Below are positions 20,475 through 34,530 of a stretch of DNA of 64,000 bases, piece after piece. The notes under the pieces are model-generated. The model ran no database searches, had not been told where the DNA came from, and was given only the letters and a program-made list of their open reading frames with translations. The stretch spans positions 52,605,145-52,669,144 of the forward strand of contig CM055103.1 in assembly GCA_029204225.1 (NCBI GenBank). Reading direction: 5' to 3'. The position numbers were made by a program, and so were the translations under genes. Position 1 is the first letter of the stretch. Each line of letters opens with the position of its first letter. The stretch comes from Diphasiastrum complanatum (lineage: Eukaryota > Streptophyta > Lycopodiopsida > Lycopodiales > Lycopodiaceae).

Positions 20475-23400
20475 AAATGGCATGTGAATTACTAATTTCT
20501 GCCAGACTTGATAGGCTTAATTTTGGAGGATTGGAAATCACCTCTTAAAAAGTCTGATTTTCTGTTTCTTTGGAATAGGCTCGATACAAGACATAAGGGC
20601 TACTTAAGCTGGGCATTTTTTGTTAATCCCTTTGGTAGTGCATAATTGTATATAGGCTCAAATATTTGGTGGAAATGATTGAAATGTTTGAAGAAATTTC
20701 TTTTTATTTTAAGTTGCTTGAATACTTGAATGTTTTATTTTGCTGAACCTAATTGGTCATGAGGGCACTTCACATTTGACGTAAAAGTATGTAATACCCT
20801 ATTACATGTGATTTTTTGCAAACAATGACATAATGCAATCAAACTTACTATCGAGACACATATCAAATGTGAAAACCATTTAATGAAGAAACATATACGG
20901 AAGCAGACATTCAAATCATTTAAATAGAATAGAGATAGTACATGCTACTCCTATTCATTATTCGAACGGACCAAAAAGTTTCGGGAAAGAATCAATATTG
21001 AGTCAAAGGAATATTGACGAACTTTTGTGAGAAGCGAAGTATTTGAGGACAATTGTATAAGTTCTATTTACTATCGAACACATGAACTTAAAGGATGAAC
21101 CTTAAATAAAGTTATTAAAAGGCATCTATTATAAGGAACTCAATCGAATTGACTTGGGCAATTGTCAAAGGGGTGTTGATAATGGAACCAGCATGCCAAC
21201 ATGCCTTTCTACATGTGTGATTCTTATTGCTTCTCAAGGACACGTAATAAAAAATCCACTTGATCCATTGGTTGTAATAAAAATAGAAAATAGAACACTA
21301 CGTACTGTATCATCTAACAGACACGACCACCTTCATGCCATACCTATATGTATTAGAACACTTCACCGATTCTCTGCCAAGTTACTGAGTTACCAAGTTT
21401 GAGAGAATAGAGAATTGAGTCGATTATTACCTTATGTGATGAGTGTATGTGATTGTAGTCTTGCATGTTCGATGATTGTTTGTAACTAATAACTTTATTC
21501 AGACACATAGTTCAATTGTTGTTGTATTGTATGTATGCTAAATCTTTCTAGGCTAATCAACATATCTAAACAATCTAATCGCTTGGTTTGTTCATTGGTT
21601 ATGTCCTTCATTGTGATCAAGACATTCAAAATCACTCTTCCATACTAATACTTATAATTGATTGAATTTACATATTCTAAAGGAACAATGATGTTGATGT
21701 AATCAAATGCAGTATATGTATTATCGCATGTGTTTATTCAAACAATCAAGACTTGAGATCACTTGTTCGTTCTGAATAAGAGATAGTCAGTTGTTGAGGA
21801 CTGATATTCGAGATTTCATCTAACTGTTCTAAGAATATTGTGAGAAATTATTTGTCTAATTTACTGATGCAGTGATTGATGTCCTTGTGTGACAAGCTTT
21901 GTTTGATGCACAGTTCGATACATTGAACTGGCCGATAAGTCTAATGTTTTTTATAAGTTTCAAGTGGAATATGTTCGATATGAGATTGTCTAAATCAGCT
22001 CTCTAACGGTTTACCAAATTCATAACACAATTTAATTGGTGATACTGGTTGCCAATTCAATTGAATGTTTGTCGACAACCAGATTTGTTGAACAAAGCTC
22101 ATTAAAAACAATATCATCTACAATTAACTGACTAAGTTATCCATTTGGGTTCGACAATCTTATATACTACACTTAAATCTACTTTATCTGATAGGTATGC
22201 TACGACATGCTCAACCAACGGGTTGTCATATTTGGTCTTGTTGACATTGACATTCGGGACGTGTGTGGTGTGCAAGGAGGATTGTCATCCAATACTCTCA
22301 AGCTGTGCCGGTGGTTGATGCAACTAGTGATAGAGTGGATGGTGAAGCAAAAGTTAGGTGGGAAAGCTACCATGTGCTCTTTGTGTACTTAGCTACCCAT
22401 ATTTTTCTAAGACAACAATTATTTCAGTTATGCAACTATCAAGTGTGTTGCACTCTTACTTTTTTTCTTTTCTTCTAATGGTCATTTCTATTTTTCTAAA
22501 GTAGCCATTAGGCAACTTATCTAACTATTGTATCACACTCTTCCTAAAGGCAAAAGTCACATTTTTTCTAATGGTCATTCCTACTTTTCTAAGACAACAT
22601 TTGTTACATTTATGTGATGATAAGGTCTATCAAATGTCTCATGAAGGAAGTCATAAAAGTTTCCTTTTACAACTATAAAATAGGGACAAAGGTGGTCTAT
22701 CCACTCTTTCCTTAACAATGTCTAGGAGAAATAAACTACCAATAATCTATAGTTTATTTTTATATAAATATAGGATTATAATATTGATACACAAAAAAAA
22801 CGAAGCAAGGAAATACATAAACGAATTGGACTCTCTCTTTTGTAGTTTCATAAGCTTTGAAGCTGACTTCTGGGCAAGACGTAATCTGGCCCTACTTTGA
22901 GAAATTTGCACACGGTCAATGCTTGAGCCCTAAACCATTGTAATCATAGCCTTTTTCAGTAATCAAGAATTCAAGAATCCTATTTTGTTCTATTTCTTGA
23001 ATGCTTTTGCTGGCCTCTCTACTTATGCCTATTTCATATTTTGATACAGGACATAATCCATGATTCTTTATTTCCTTATTCTGCATTTTAACGTGTTTGC
23101 TACTAGGTAAATTAATATAGGCTTGCTATCAGAGACGTTAATAGCTGGCAATGACAACTGAATTCTCTAATCAATTCCCTTTTGCTTTATTATCTTGATA
23201 ATTCTATGAGCAACACTCAAAATGTTGCGAAATTTTTACGTCATACAGAACTGATCAAGTAATCACCAGGTTACTCAAATGAATATTTATTTTGGTAATG
23301 ACTTGTGAGGCTTCATGAATGTCTCATTTCATGTTTGTCAGGTTAGTCCTTGTTAAACTCAACTTGCCTTACATCAACCAGACGATGATCCCAGTTTTAC

Positions 23401-25785
23401 ATTTTATTATTCTCTGATTCAGTGTAATATGATATTTGTAATTCCAATAGCCGATACGAGAGAGGCAGACAGATCTGGGATACACGTTGTGATAACATTG
23501 TTTGCTCCTTATAAATAAACTAGGAATCTGTAAAAAGCATACACAATGATCATAAACTGAGGTAATGTGGCAAACTTCACATAGCCATCCTTATTCGAAG
23601 CTAAATACCATATATATGCTTACCTGAAGACTTATTTAGCGGTGCAATACTTGTGGTGGCTAGGTGGAATGTAACTCCGAGCAACCCGTTTCATGGGAAT
23701 TTGTTTAACTCCTAACCCAGTGTTTACCCCTTCATTGAGTCAGCATAGCCCTTTGATCATGGCCAAACTTGAAGTCAAGTGATTAGAGGGTTGTTGATGG
23801 CAAATGACTGCACTAGACGTTTATCTTTTGCACGTCCCGCTGCCAACGCCTGCAGATACTCTAAATAGTATAGTTCCCGGTACAAAGGACCTATCTTTGC
23901 ATCCACCAACTCTGGAGCAGGGATGATCTTTTGATCCTTTGCAGGATAATAGAAGGTTACGTAGGATCGTCTTGTGCTGTCGCTGTTCACAATGGCTCTG
24001 TGGTTGGCGCTTTTGTATCTCCCATTCGTAATGATCTGCAAATCATTAACACAGTGATGTCAACTTGCTTGTCTACACAAGTTAACTGATACAGACAGCA
24101 ACGTAACGCTGCAGAGGCTTGAGCAACTCGTGAATTCTTGAAAAGGCTGACAAGCTTTAAATTCTTGGCTTGACGTTAGCGAACACTACAACGAGCTAAA
24201 CCTTGTGCCATAGTCTAGTTGAGCATAGAAGGAGACAAATCAAGGAAGCACAGTTTCGTTCATTGGTTGTATGTGATCCAAATTATGTCATGAAGACTCA
24301 AAACTATTTACCTCGATTTGATCTGCCAGATTGACGACGAAAGCGTTCGGATGATTTGGAACCAGTTCCCATGTATCGTTTCCGGCAGCCACCTGCAATC
24401 CGTCGCCCTCTTGCATCAGAATGGTGATGCCTCCAATGTCAGAGTGTGCAGGCAGGCCAAGAGTTTTTCCTGGCTCCGGGCAGGGAGGATAGCACTGGAA
24501 TACTATGCTCTGCTGTGTTTCCCCCATAGCCTCCTTGATGTACGTGGGTTTGAGCCCAAGATTCTCGGAGATGACAGACAGCAGCCGGTGAGCTAGGTCC
24601 ATTAGTGCTGCTGTGTACTTCTCCACGGTCTCATTAAATTCAGCTGGCTTCTGTGGCCAGTAGTTATAATGCCTTTCAGATAATGGAAGAGTGTGAAGCT
24701 CCAAGAATTCACGCCAAAACTGCGGCTCACTGTCAGTAAGGACCATACGGCTGCCATAGCCCTCAGCTGCGAGCACTGGCTTTCCAGCATACACAAGCTT
24801 CTCGTCCTTGGGCAGATCAAAGAACTTGCGACCCACTTCCTTCAGCTTATCCATGAGCTCTACTGGCACGCCGTGATTGATAATTTGGAAGAAGCCATTC
24901 TTTTCACAGGCTTCAGCGATCTGAGCCCTGACGGAAGAAGCCAGTCGTTCATCATTTAGGCCTGACAGATCAATTGGCTTCAAAGTTGCCATGCGTAATC
25001 ACTCTGTAGATGATCTAGAAATATTTATGCCGGTTTAAGATAAAAAGTATTGGATGTACAGGCACTGTAACGTTGTGGGGGTGTGTGAGTGTATAAGCTG
25101 GGTTGTGTATCTTCCCTGAAAAACTACTCTTACTACTGCATAGATTTGATCACGAGTGATGAGCGATAAGGACTAAACGGAATTCGGTGGTGTTGGGCAT
25201 GCACAGGTAGGTACATACGCTGCTATATATCAGTATCCTTATATTATAGCAAGAAGATTCCACACTCTTTCACTGTGGGAGATAAGGCACATTCTTTCTA
25301 TGTGCGGTTGCCATGACGGAGAGCGACCAGCTGAAAAGCTGAGAGCAATCAGCTTACCCAAGCAAATCTAAGAGATATGCTCTTTTTTGGACCGATATCA
25401 GAATCTTCTTAAATTCTTGTTTTTGATCAAAATCTATGATCCATCTATGATCCAAAAGGTAACAATTGAGCAATTATTTATATTAAAAACTGCACAGGAT
25501 TAAGACAGGGAGGGTAATGATACACTAGTGCTTTGTAAAGTGTACTGCCAAGTCAATGTACGAGTGGAGACCCAACACCGAAAAGATAATCCTGGTAATT
25601 CTTTTTGCAATCTGTATCTTTGTGATGACGTTCTTTAGTCTCTTGAGACACTTCCATGTTTGTTCTCATGTAAAGTCATATGTTGATTCTATTTTCCAAT
25701 ATATCCAAAATTTGTAAGCTAATATTCTAAACATTTGATACCTTTCTCATCTAGAACATTCCAAAATAACTTTATATTCCAATAA
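20475..25785. repeat. Duplicon B carrying dioxygenase gene
   Basis: From AAATGGCATGTGAATTAC at 20475 to 25785 the sequence matches duplicon C (61897 down to about 56580) in inverted orientation with high identity, including about 3 kb downstream of the dioxygenase that duplicon A lacks. 20475-23770 holds no supported gene. At 25785 it is joined to the truncated LTR that opens 4-kb block II, where A still has about 2 kb more. Confidence 0.9.
23775..24992 (-). CDS. 2-oxoglutarate/Fe(II)-dependent dioxygenase, copy B
   Basis: Same structure as copy A: exon 1 is 24992-24312 (681 bases), a GT-AG intron, and exon 2 is 24035-23775; product 313 aa. All ligands are kept (H183, D185 in PAHSDIGG; H239; R249/S251). 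It differs from copy A at scattered residues such as N/D at 13, LPKDE for MPEEE around 60, V/I at 186 and E for V at 158. It is intact and could be expressed. Like copy A it lacks the usual N-terminal extension. It is closer to copy C than to A. Confidence 0.9.
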
Positions 25786-25891
25786 TTTATTCCATGTATA
25801 TATCCACTACTAGGAGTTTACAAGACAGTTTATCTATGAATTACAAGATAGGTTTACGCTAATCGATTAGTTAGCTACCATGTGTCAACAT

Positions 25892-26317
25892 CACCTCCGG
25901 TGGCTGAGTGTGATAGTACAAGACTCCGCGCTCGTTGAGCTGCCAACTATCAGCTCGAATTGTTTTTCTTTTGTTCGTCTTTTCTTTCCAAGGTGTATTC
26001 TTCATTTGGTTGCAGGGACGAATGACGAACACTTTTCCTTTGGCCTCTGGTTCGGGGTTCAATTCGATGTTCTGTTCGGCCTTCATAATCCTTTCGTCCT
26101 TCGGGACATCTTCGTTTTCCGAGATCTCTGTGGCAAAGTTACAGAAGTTTCCCATTTCTGACACTCCCTCTTGACCCTTGCAACTTTTGTGTATGTTTGG
26201 TCCCATTGCATTTCTTTGTTTTGTAAAGAGTGGTTTGTCGAGCGCCTTCGTGAACAAATCTGCAACCATGTCTTCGGATTTTATGTCTTGGGGAACATTT
26301 CTTGGTTTGATCCCCAA
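25892..26317 (-). pseudogene. Copia RNase H C-terminus with long tail, copy II
   Basis: Same frame as at 10022-10448, with DMVADLFTKALDKPLF and the Glu/Lys-rich extension. Only a few residues differ (for example IHKSCKGQ for IYKSCKVQ). Confidence 0.7.
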
Positions 26318-26439
26318 AGAGTAGTGACTGTAGCATTCAACTTTGACATAGCATTCTTGAGTGCATTGTTTTCAGCACTAGTTTGCTGCACATAATGAAG
26401 CAATTGTTGATTTCCACGTTGCAATTGTTGATTAGCGAA

Positions 26440-26718
26440 CTATAATTGTTGACTAAGATAAGATATGCTATGCATTCCAATATCACGCAACCTTTGACAA
26501 TATCCAAGTAATCCGTTATTTCCTTCACATACAAGTCTGAGAAGATGAGTTACGGACTTAAAATTTGGATCATTAGGATAAATTGATCCATCCACCCACA
26601 AATCTATATTCATATGATAATTCATTCTCAATTCTCTAACTATTGCAGCAACATTCTCTACAACTTTCAAATTTTTCTTAATAATTGGAGTGCATTCCAT
26701 AGGAAGAGCAACATGCAA
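26440..26718 (-). other. Exon-like ORF, unidentified, copy II
   Basis: Identical in protein to the frame at 10570-10848 (MHVALPMECTPIIKK ...). The two copies share history, so conservation gives no independent support for function. Confidence 0.3.
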
Positions 26719-28844
26719 ATGGAACAGTCATTGTTAAAAGCTACAATCTGTAAATGCTTCAAACTATAGTAAATCAACATGAATAGATCTAGCATACCTT
26801 ACTTTTGTAATGTTTGAAAAATCGCCCTGCCTCATATTTCACTATAGGCATACAATGATTTCAAAAGTTCTACTACTCCCGCTTCAGTTTTTGCATTGAG
26901 CACACCAAGATTTCCAGTCTTAAAGCTCTAGTCCCGGATTTTGGAACGAGCATGAAGACAAGTTATTACATCTCATGCTTAACTAACTATTGTTTGAAGT
27001 TCAGCATACCAGTTAAACGTCGGGCAAGGCCGAAAACTCGGAAAATGGCGACCAGAGTTACCGGTTCGCATTCTCTCTCTAGTAACCTCTCTCTAAAGTG
27101 AAATTTCTTAAAGGGCCCATTTTGGGCCCATATTTCTCCTAATGAGTCAATTGATCTTGTGCATCGATTATTGATCGAGTTTCGAGTTTTGATTCGAAGT
27201 CAAATTTTAAAACCTATTTGGAAAAGAGATTTGATTCATCATTGAGCTCCATCTTAGCATTGTCTATGGTACAGTTCACTGACGAATATGTTCTACAATT
27301 CAAGTAGTATTTGGATAATTTGAAGGTTCAAATGTGAGAAACATTTACATCAAATCAGTAGAGCAAAACTCTGTTGAACTTCTAGATGATTAATTTTGAT
27401 AGGAAGCATATGAAAGGTCAATAAAGTGATCTATTTGAGCCCCTTGTTTCTAAGGAGTCTGTATTTCACTAAGAGTTCTTCAAAACCTGATATTATTTCA
27501 ATGTGTGAATTTGATATTTAACATTAAGGTGGTACTAGTTGCTTGCTCACTCAAATTATTGCACTAACATGTGTGCCAAGTATTCAGCTTAGTAGCACGT
27601 AAGGATGTTTGCAAGTAAGTCCATATAATAAGACTCATGCAACATTTGATAGGTGAAAGAGAAATGGTACCAATAAGTTGAAGTTTTACGATACTTGTGC
27701 ATTTAACCTTCTTTCGTCAATTGAATGTTTTTCATAATAATGCTATATCACATGCATTGTCATCAACCCTCTTTAAACATAGAGGTGAGGGTATACTCAT
27801 TTGAGGTTAAAACAGACCTTTTGAGCTAGGACTAAATCATAATTGCAATACTTAGACCACCCTGCCCAGGCCAACTGCCAACTGTTGAGGTGAACACCCG
27901 AACACCTAGCAAACAAGGTGAGTTGGATTCTCGAGTAGGGTGAGAAAAGTAAACGAGCACTCAACCTAAGAAACATATTATCAAGTGAACTTGAGCCTTA
28001 ATTGCCTGAACCACCCATGCTATGAATTGTTGGTTCTCAATTGATACTTGGAACCTCATATCTCTCGCAAGAGTAACATCCCACTATAATTGGAGCTGTA
28101 TTTGATGGAGCACTTAATGAAATAAAATGCACCCCTACCACTTAAAAATAGAACATGCCAAAAAGAAACATAGGCAATCATGCACTGACACGCAAAGACC
28201 ATAATTTATTCCCTCATGACATAAGAAGCTGAACTTTATGAGGCAAATCTCACTAGCTTGGATGAATATCTAACGTGACTATGCCCTTGTAAAGACATTT
28301 TCTGATAAAGCCTCAATAACATTGGATTCCATAGGCATCTTTTGACAAAATCTAATTTACTTTTACGGGAAAAACTTGATAGGAGTCAGGGATACCATAA
28401 GGAAAAATCAGTTGAGAATGATGATGAGCTAGTCATGTAAACAAGATTGGATCTAGACTTTATGTAGTTGTGAATGAAATCAAGGATGTCATTTGCACGA
28501 ATAATTGGGAGAAGCTAGAAGAGGAACATCATCTTGCATACAAGAAAACCATAAATAGAAAGGGCGAATGCATATTCCAGGTCATTGAAAGAACTCAATT
28601 CTACAACTTTGATACTCATACAGCACTGGTTCTTATGGTAGGCATTTGAAATATGAACTTTATATAAATCTCTTATCTTTATATGGGGGCCGCGTGTAGA
28701 GTGGGGCAGAACTCCCCTACAACATGCAGGGGTAGGGAAAATATTCTTCAAGTTCACTTTTCAGATCTGATTTTTTGATTTACAGGTCTGAAAGACAGAA
28801 CTTCAAAATGAAAATCAGAACTTCAAAGTCCGATGCACTTCCAT

Positions 28845-29320
28845 TGATACGCCCCAAGCGTGAATAGCAATACTCTAGTTGAACTCTGAAAGAAACTAAG
28901 CTAGAGAGTTAGAGAAGTCTTTCATGGTCAGCGATTTATACTAAGCAATTAACGTGTATACAGTAGGACACCTAATCAGGTCACAGTCGCATTTGGTAAA
29001 TAGTTGTAATGTGCTGGCATCCATCCAGTTAGGACTTCCTGGAAATTTACTTGTAAAGTGGTTAGGGCAAGTCTTTAGCTTCATATCAAGTGGAACAATA
29101 ACTGTCGTTCTTCGACATGTTCGAGTTCTTCGACTTTCATCGACATCGTCGATAGGTCGGATGATGTCTGATATGTCGGAACCACCTGTTGAGCAATTCC
29201 TGAGTATTTCTACAGACTATGTAGAAACATGAATAAAATTGCAGAACTGGATAATGAAGTGGATGAAGATTAAAGATCGATTATTCAGATGAATCACTCT
29301 AATAGTAGAACAATCCAACA
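28845..29320 (-). mobile_element. Copia LTR of the second family, copy II
   Basis: 476 bp, TGATACGCCC to CAATCCAACA, with the adjoining polyprotein end (NIFTKALSLDAH) on minus at 29425-29327 and the GGGGGAG polypurine tract between them. Confidence 0.75.
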
Positions 29321-29429
29321 CTCCCCCTCAATCTAAATCAATGAATTCTTTGACTTTCAAACTTAGTTCTACACAAAACATTCTGTGTGCATCCAAGCTT
29401 AGTGCTTTAGTGAAAATATTTGTTGTCAT

Positions 29430-29960
29430 ATATTGCAGTGCATCGAGCTGTAGGTGAGGCCTTGCGGTTCTTCCCTCGAAGTTTTCCTTCGCTTTGTTGT
29501 GAACCATAAGTTAGGCCTTGCGGTTCTTCCCTTGGCAGTTTTTCTTCGTTTCATAATGAACCATACATGAGGCCTAGGAATTTCTCCCTTGCGATTTTTC
29601 TTCGTTTCGTAGTGAACTGTAGGTGAGCCCTAGCAGTTTCTCCCTAGCGGTTTGTCTTCAGTGGCTTCACTGAGCCTACAGTTTGGTTGCTTGTTGGTCT
29701 CCACAACTTTGACTTTGTGGTTGCCTTCGGTGGCTTTGTTGTTTGCCTTGCAGTTGCCTTCGATGACTTCACTAAAGTCGTTTGGCGGGGCCTTGCGGCT
29801 GCCTTCAGTGACTTCACTGAAGTCATATGTGGGACTTTACAATTGCTTGAAGGTGCGATTTCGGTTCATTGCCTTGAACATGAAAACCGTTTGTAGGACT
29901 CTACAGTAGCCTACGGTGCCTTCGTCATAGCCGTGTACATTGCGGTTGTGAATATTTGCG
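29430..29960. repeat. Minisatellite, copy II, longer
   Basis: Same 58-bp-type units as at 13560-13919. The array continues about 170 bases past the point where copy I ends (29789), with further GCCTTGCGGCTGCCTTCAGTG-type units. Confidence 0.7.
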
Positions 29961-30097
29961 GTTTTCACTTGTGGCATTTTCCCGTGTATTTCTGCAGGTT
30001 TGTGATCACAAGCTAAGAGCGCTTTTTGGCATGAAACTTGATGTTTTTTCAGCTCCCTCTCAAAGCGAGATAGTCTTGTGATTTCCAGATTAGCTCT

Positions 30098-31980
30098 CTA
30101 CTTCTCAAACATTGCCTTATCTAAAGTCTCAATGAAGATGTTGGCCACCATCTGTTTGGTTGAAATGAAAATGGTCTGCAACTCATTTCTCTCGACCAAA
30201 TCCCTGATCAAATGATACTTGATGGCAATGTGTTTCGTTCTTGAGTAAAACACAGGATCCTTTGTTAGATGTATTGTCAATGTGTAGCTGCAACATACTC
30301 CACTTCGCAGGATGATTGTGCAGTAATTGTCTGTTTCCTACTAACCCAAGAACAACTATGTCTACTGCGATTGTGCAAGGATTACCCCCTGAGATGCTTT
30401 TACAATCATCATTTAGTGATGACCAGCTTGCATTGCTGTAGGACTTCAATTGAAATCTTGCATCACGAGAGTAGCATAGCCCATAATGCTTCATTTGTTG
30501 AAGGTATTGCAGGATCCTTTTGGCGATTTTCTAGAACATAGGACCTGGATTGATATTGAACCGACTCATTTTGAACATTGTATAGGCAATTTCAGGACGT
30601 GTATTGTCTGCTAAGTACGTCAATGATCCGAGCAACCTCCTATAGGGTGTGTCCAGCATAGCTTCATGCTCTTCTACGTTCTGTGGACAGTCCTGCTGCT
30701 TTGTTAGAACTGTTCCTGACACCATTGGAGTGTTAGCCCCTTTGCAGTCTGACATTTGAAAATCATCAAGGATTTTTGAATGTACCTCGACTGGTGAAGA
30801 TAGAGCTTCCCTTTGTCAATATCTCTATCAATCTGCAATCCTAGGTAGCATTTTGCTTCCCCTAGGTCTAATATTTCAAAGTTTCTCAAAATATCACTCT
30901 TCAGTTGCGCAATTAGGTTGTCGCTTCTAGACAGAATCAATGTGTCATCTACATAGACACCAATGATTATGATTGTTGGAAATCCAAGGATCTGTGTGCG
31001 TGATCCTTCTTCTTATACCATTGTCGCACAACTTGCTTCAGTCCGTATATGCTCTTGTGCATTCAGTAGGCATAGTTGGCAAAGGATTTGTAGATGAATC
31101 CTGGTGGTGGGTCCATGTACACCTCTTCATTCAATTCACCATGTAGGAAAGTAGTCTTCTCATCTACTATGTGGTTGACCTTGAGACTGTATACTGCTGC
31201 ATATGCAAATAGCAAGCGTATGGACATGTGCTTCATGATTGGAGAGAAGGTTTCAGTGTAGTCAACACCATACTTCTGAGAGAAAATTTTTCCCACTAGT
31301 CTGGCCTTGCATCTATGATACATTGCCATCAAGTCCATACTTGCACTTGTAAACCCATTGTATTTTACAATCTTCCTCTTGTCTGGTATGGGTTGAAGTG
31401 TCTACACCTAGTTCTGTTGCATGGAAGTTATCTCTGCTTCCATAGCCTGTATCCACTTGTCCTTAGCTGGACAGTTGACTGCTTCCTCATATGCTTGAGG
31501 TTTTCCACCAAATGCACATAATTCTTCTGTAATAGATGTTGAACCATACTCTCCATATCTTAAAGGTGGTCTTCTCTCTTTAATAGGGCCTTCGTGGATA
31601 TTGTACATGAACTGCTACAACCTTGTCTGCAGGTAGTTGGCTGTGCCTACTACCTCATCCCATAACCATTTTGATGCCTTCAAGTAGGCCATCATGGATC
31701 TTGCAGCTTCCATGAGAGTCTTGTTCCGCCTCTCTGCAGTGCCAGTGTTGTGACGTGTATGTTGTTGTCTTCAAGTGACAAATGCCTCGATTGGTGCAGA
31801 ACTCTGCAAAATGCTTGGAGATGTACTCTTCACCTCTGTCTATCCTCAGTTACTTCACTTTCTTGTCAGTCCATTTTTTAGCGCAATTCATGAACTATGT
31901 GAATTTATCCAGAGCCTTTGACTTGTCGTGGATGAAGTATATGGCCGTAAACTTAGACCTACCCAGTGACAATATAAATA
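30098..31980 (-). pseudogene. Copia integrase-RT-RNase H remnant
   Basis: Read on minus from 31980 down: integrase text (RGGEYISKHFAEFC, then a CREAEQ-like stretch), the integrase/RT junction (MEAEITSMQQN), RT (KARLVGKIFSQKYGVDYTET, then DEKTTFLHGELNEEVYMDPP; then GEAKCYLGLQI), and RNase H (YSNASWSSLNDDCKSISGG; HLIRDLVERNELQ; ANIFIETLDKAMFEK then stop at 30098). At least four frame changes and several stops separate the pieces. Confidence 0.85.
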
Positions 31981-32205
31981 CATGTACACATATTCATTGT
32001 ATGTACAAGGCAACAAGAGATGTATATAGAAGAATTAGAATCAAAATTATAAAAATTTGATTGATCGAAGTTTGCAACAAATGATTTTTTTTTTCAGTTG
32101 TTCTGATTATCTAAAATTGTCTATCACACTCACAAGTATATCTCCTAGATCTGCACGCTATATTCAATCAAAGTAGAAACTGCTCTATTAGTACATAGAC
32201 TAGAA
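31981..32205. other. Spacer without recognisable content
   Basis: AT-rich junction DNA between two copia remnants. No gene or boundary signal is seen. Confidence 0.4.
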
Positions 32206-32790
32206 TCACACATGATTGAAGATACTGATATTAGTGTAGCTAATTCCTAATATTGGGGTTTCCCCACACTTTGCCAGAGTCATTTCCTTAACATTTGAGG
32301 CACTTTGAAAAAATGCGAAAAATGCGACACTGCAATTTTTACACGTAAATCCTAACAGGCGACACTGTCTGGATTGTATGTTGCTGGAGCATATTGATTC
32401 AGACCGATATCTGAGAGTAACTTCCTCAACCAAATTGCTTGCTTTGTAGTCTGAGAGGCTACGATATACTCTGATTCAGTGGAAGATAGAGCTATTGAAG
32501 ATTGCTTGCGACTGTTCCAGGAAATTGGACCATTGTTGAGGAAGAATGTAAATCCAGAAGTGAATTTACGAGTGTCTACATCTCCTGCCCAACTTGCATC
32601 TGTGTAACCACAAATTGAGTTTGTCATTGCCGACTGCTCCATAACAAATGCAAAAGTCCATAGTAGCTCGAAGATATCTCATGACTCTGATAAGAGCCTT
32701 CCAATGTGTTGCACCAGGATTAGTCATAAACTAACTAAGAGAGCTCACTGAAAAAGCTATGTCTAGTCTGGTACAGATCACGACGTACAT
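32206..32790 (-). pseudogene. Copia RNase H remnant
   Basis: The minus strand reads SICGYTDASWAGDVDTRKFTS, SRKQSSIALSSTESEYIVAS and AIWLRKLLSDIG, the RNase H core of copia. Weaker RT-end text with stops reaches 32790. It belongs to a different family from the neighbours on both sides. Confidence 0.85.
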
Positions 32791-32816
32791 AAGAGATTGA
32801 TGATCAAGACACAATT

Positions 32817-34530
32817 ATGACATTGCTTTCAAGCTTGCCCTCTACATATGAAAATTGGGTGATGATCATATCGACACACTCAGATCTAACTCTTTCTAGA
32901 ATTATCAATATGTTGCTGCAAGAAGACAATAGAAGAAGTCAAGACACTTTGTCTACTTCCTCCTCTCAGGCTCTATATGTCAACAAAGGCTCTAAGAAGC
33001 AAAAAAGCTCCAAAAAGGCTACAAAGAATCAAAATCCGACTCAAGGTCAAGCACAATCATTAGATCCACAATCGAAGAAGAAGATGTTTTGTAGGTATTG
33101 CAAGTGCAATAACCATGAGATTAAGGATTGCCAAATTCTCCAAGCGAAGAATATTGCCAAACAGCTTGATCAACAAGCAAACACAGTTACATCATCTCCC
33201 TAGGCCAAAGTGGCGAAGGCGCATTTATGGTCAAAGACCAAAGTGCAATTTTGGATGATTCTTGGTTCCTTTATTCTGGAGTTACTCAACACATGACCAA
33301 TCAACGTGGGATTTTCAACTCCGATCATATCAACACACTCAGATTTAACTCTTACTAGAGTTATCACTATGTTGCTGCAACAAGACAATCGAAGAAGTCA
33401 AGACACTTCGTCTACTTCCTCCCCTCAGGCTCTATATGTCAACAAAGGCTCTAAACGACAGAAGCAGAAAAGCTCCAAGAAGGCTGCAACGACTCAAGGT
33501 CAAGAGCAATCATCAAATCCACAATCGAAAAAGAAGATGTTTTGCAGGTAATAACCATGAGATCAAGAATTGTCGAAATCTCCAAGCGAAGAATGTAGCC
33601 AAGCAACCTAATCAACAAGCAAACACAGTCTCATCATCTTTCTAGGTCGAAGTGGACGAAGGTGCATTCATGGTCAAAGATCAAAGCACATTTTTTGATG
33701 ATTCATGGTTTCTCGATTCTGGAACAACTCAACACATTACCAATCAACGTGAGATCTTCAACTCCTACACACCTTATAGAATGAAGAAATTTATTCATCT
33801 AAGATTGTGGTTCCAGCATGATCAATTCAAATTACTATCAAAGGTTTTATATGTTCCTAAACTCTCTACAAATCCGCTATCAATAAGTAGGATTATAGAT
33901 TTAGGTCATAAGGTATAGTTTGAATCTGATCATTGCAGAATTATTGATAGAAGTGATAAGATCCTTGCACTCGGCAAGAGGTAGGGTTACTTATATAGAT
34001 TGGCACATTGCTATTCTGAGTCTAGTCAAGCCTTGAATACCTCTATTTTAGTCATACTATGACATTACTATGGCATCATCGCTTAGGACACATGAATCAT
34101 GCATCTATTTTGAACATGTCCAGACAATCCATGATTCTATCCTTCTGGTAAGGTCGATCTTCATATCTGACATAGCTGCATCTTTGGAAAGTAGGCCATA
34201 TGCATGCAGCAAAAGATCTATTAGATGTTGTTTGTACAGATATATCTGGACCTATGCAAACTCCTTCATTGTTAGATGCAAAGTATTTCATTACCTTTAT
34301 TGACAAATTCTCTAGAAGAACAGCTGTTTATTTCATTAAATAGAAATCGAAGGCTTTCATCAAATTCAGAAAATTCAAAGATCATGCTGATAATTAAACT
34401 GGCAAACGAATCAAAGCACTAAGGTCAGATAACGGGGGAGAATACATCTCCAACGAATTCAAGGATTATTGCCTTAAGAATGGCATTGAACAACAATACA
34501 TCACCCCCTTTCAACCCTTGTCGCTGAATC
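32817..34530 (+). pseudogene. Copia gag-protease-integrase remnant with internal duplication
   Basis: In order on plus: gag C-terminus, a CCHC knuckle (CRYCKCNNHEIKDC), a protease start (WFLYSGVTQHM, catalytic Asp replaced by Tyr). Then a second copy of gag end, knuckle and protease (WFLDSGTTQHI, Asp present), displaced by 459 bases. Pre-integrase (HHLGHMNHAS) and integrase core (FITFIDKFSRRT; ALRSDNGGEYIS) follow with stops. RT is missing. Confidence 0.85.

Larger units (their letters stand above)
25786..29789. repeat. 4-kb mosaic block, copy II
   Basis: Near-identical to 9917-13919 and in the same orientation behind a dioxygenase gene, so A plus block I and B plus block II look like tandem segmental copies. 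The block opens inside the copia LTR whose outer part survives only in copy I (9672-9916). Confidence 0.95.
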
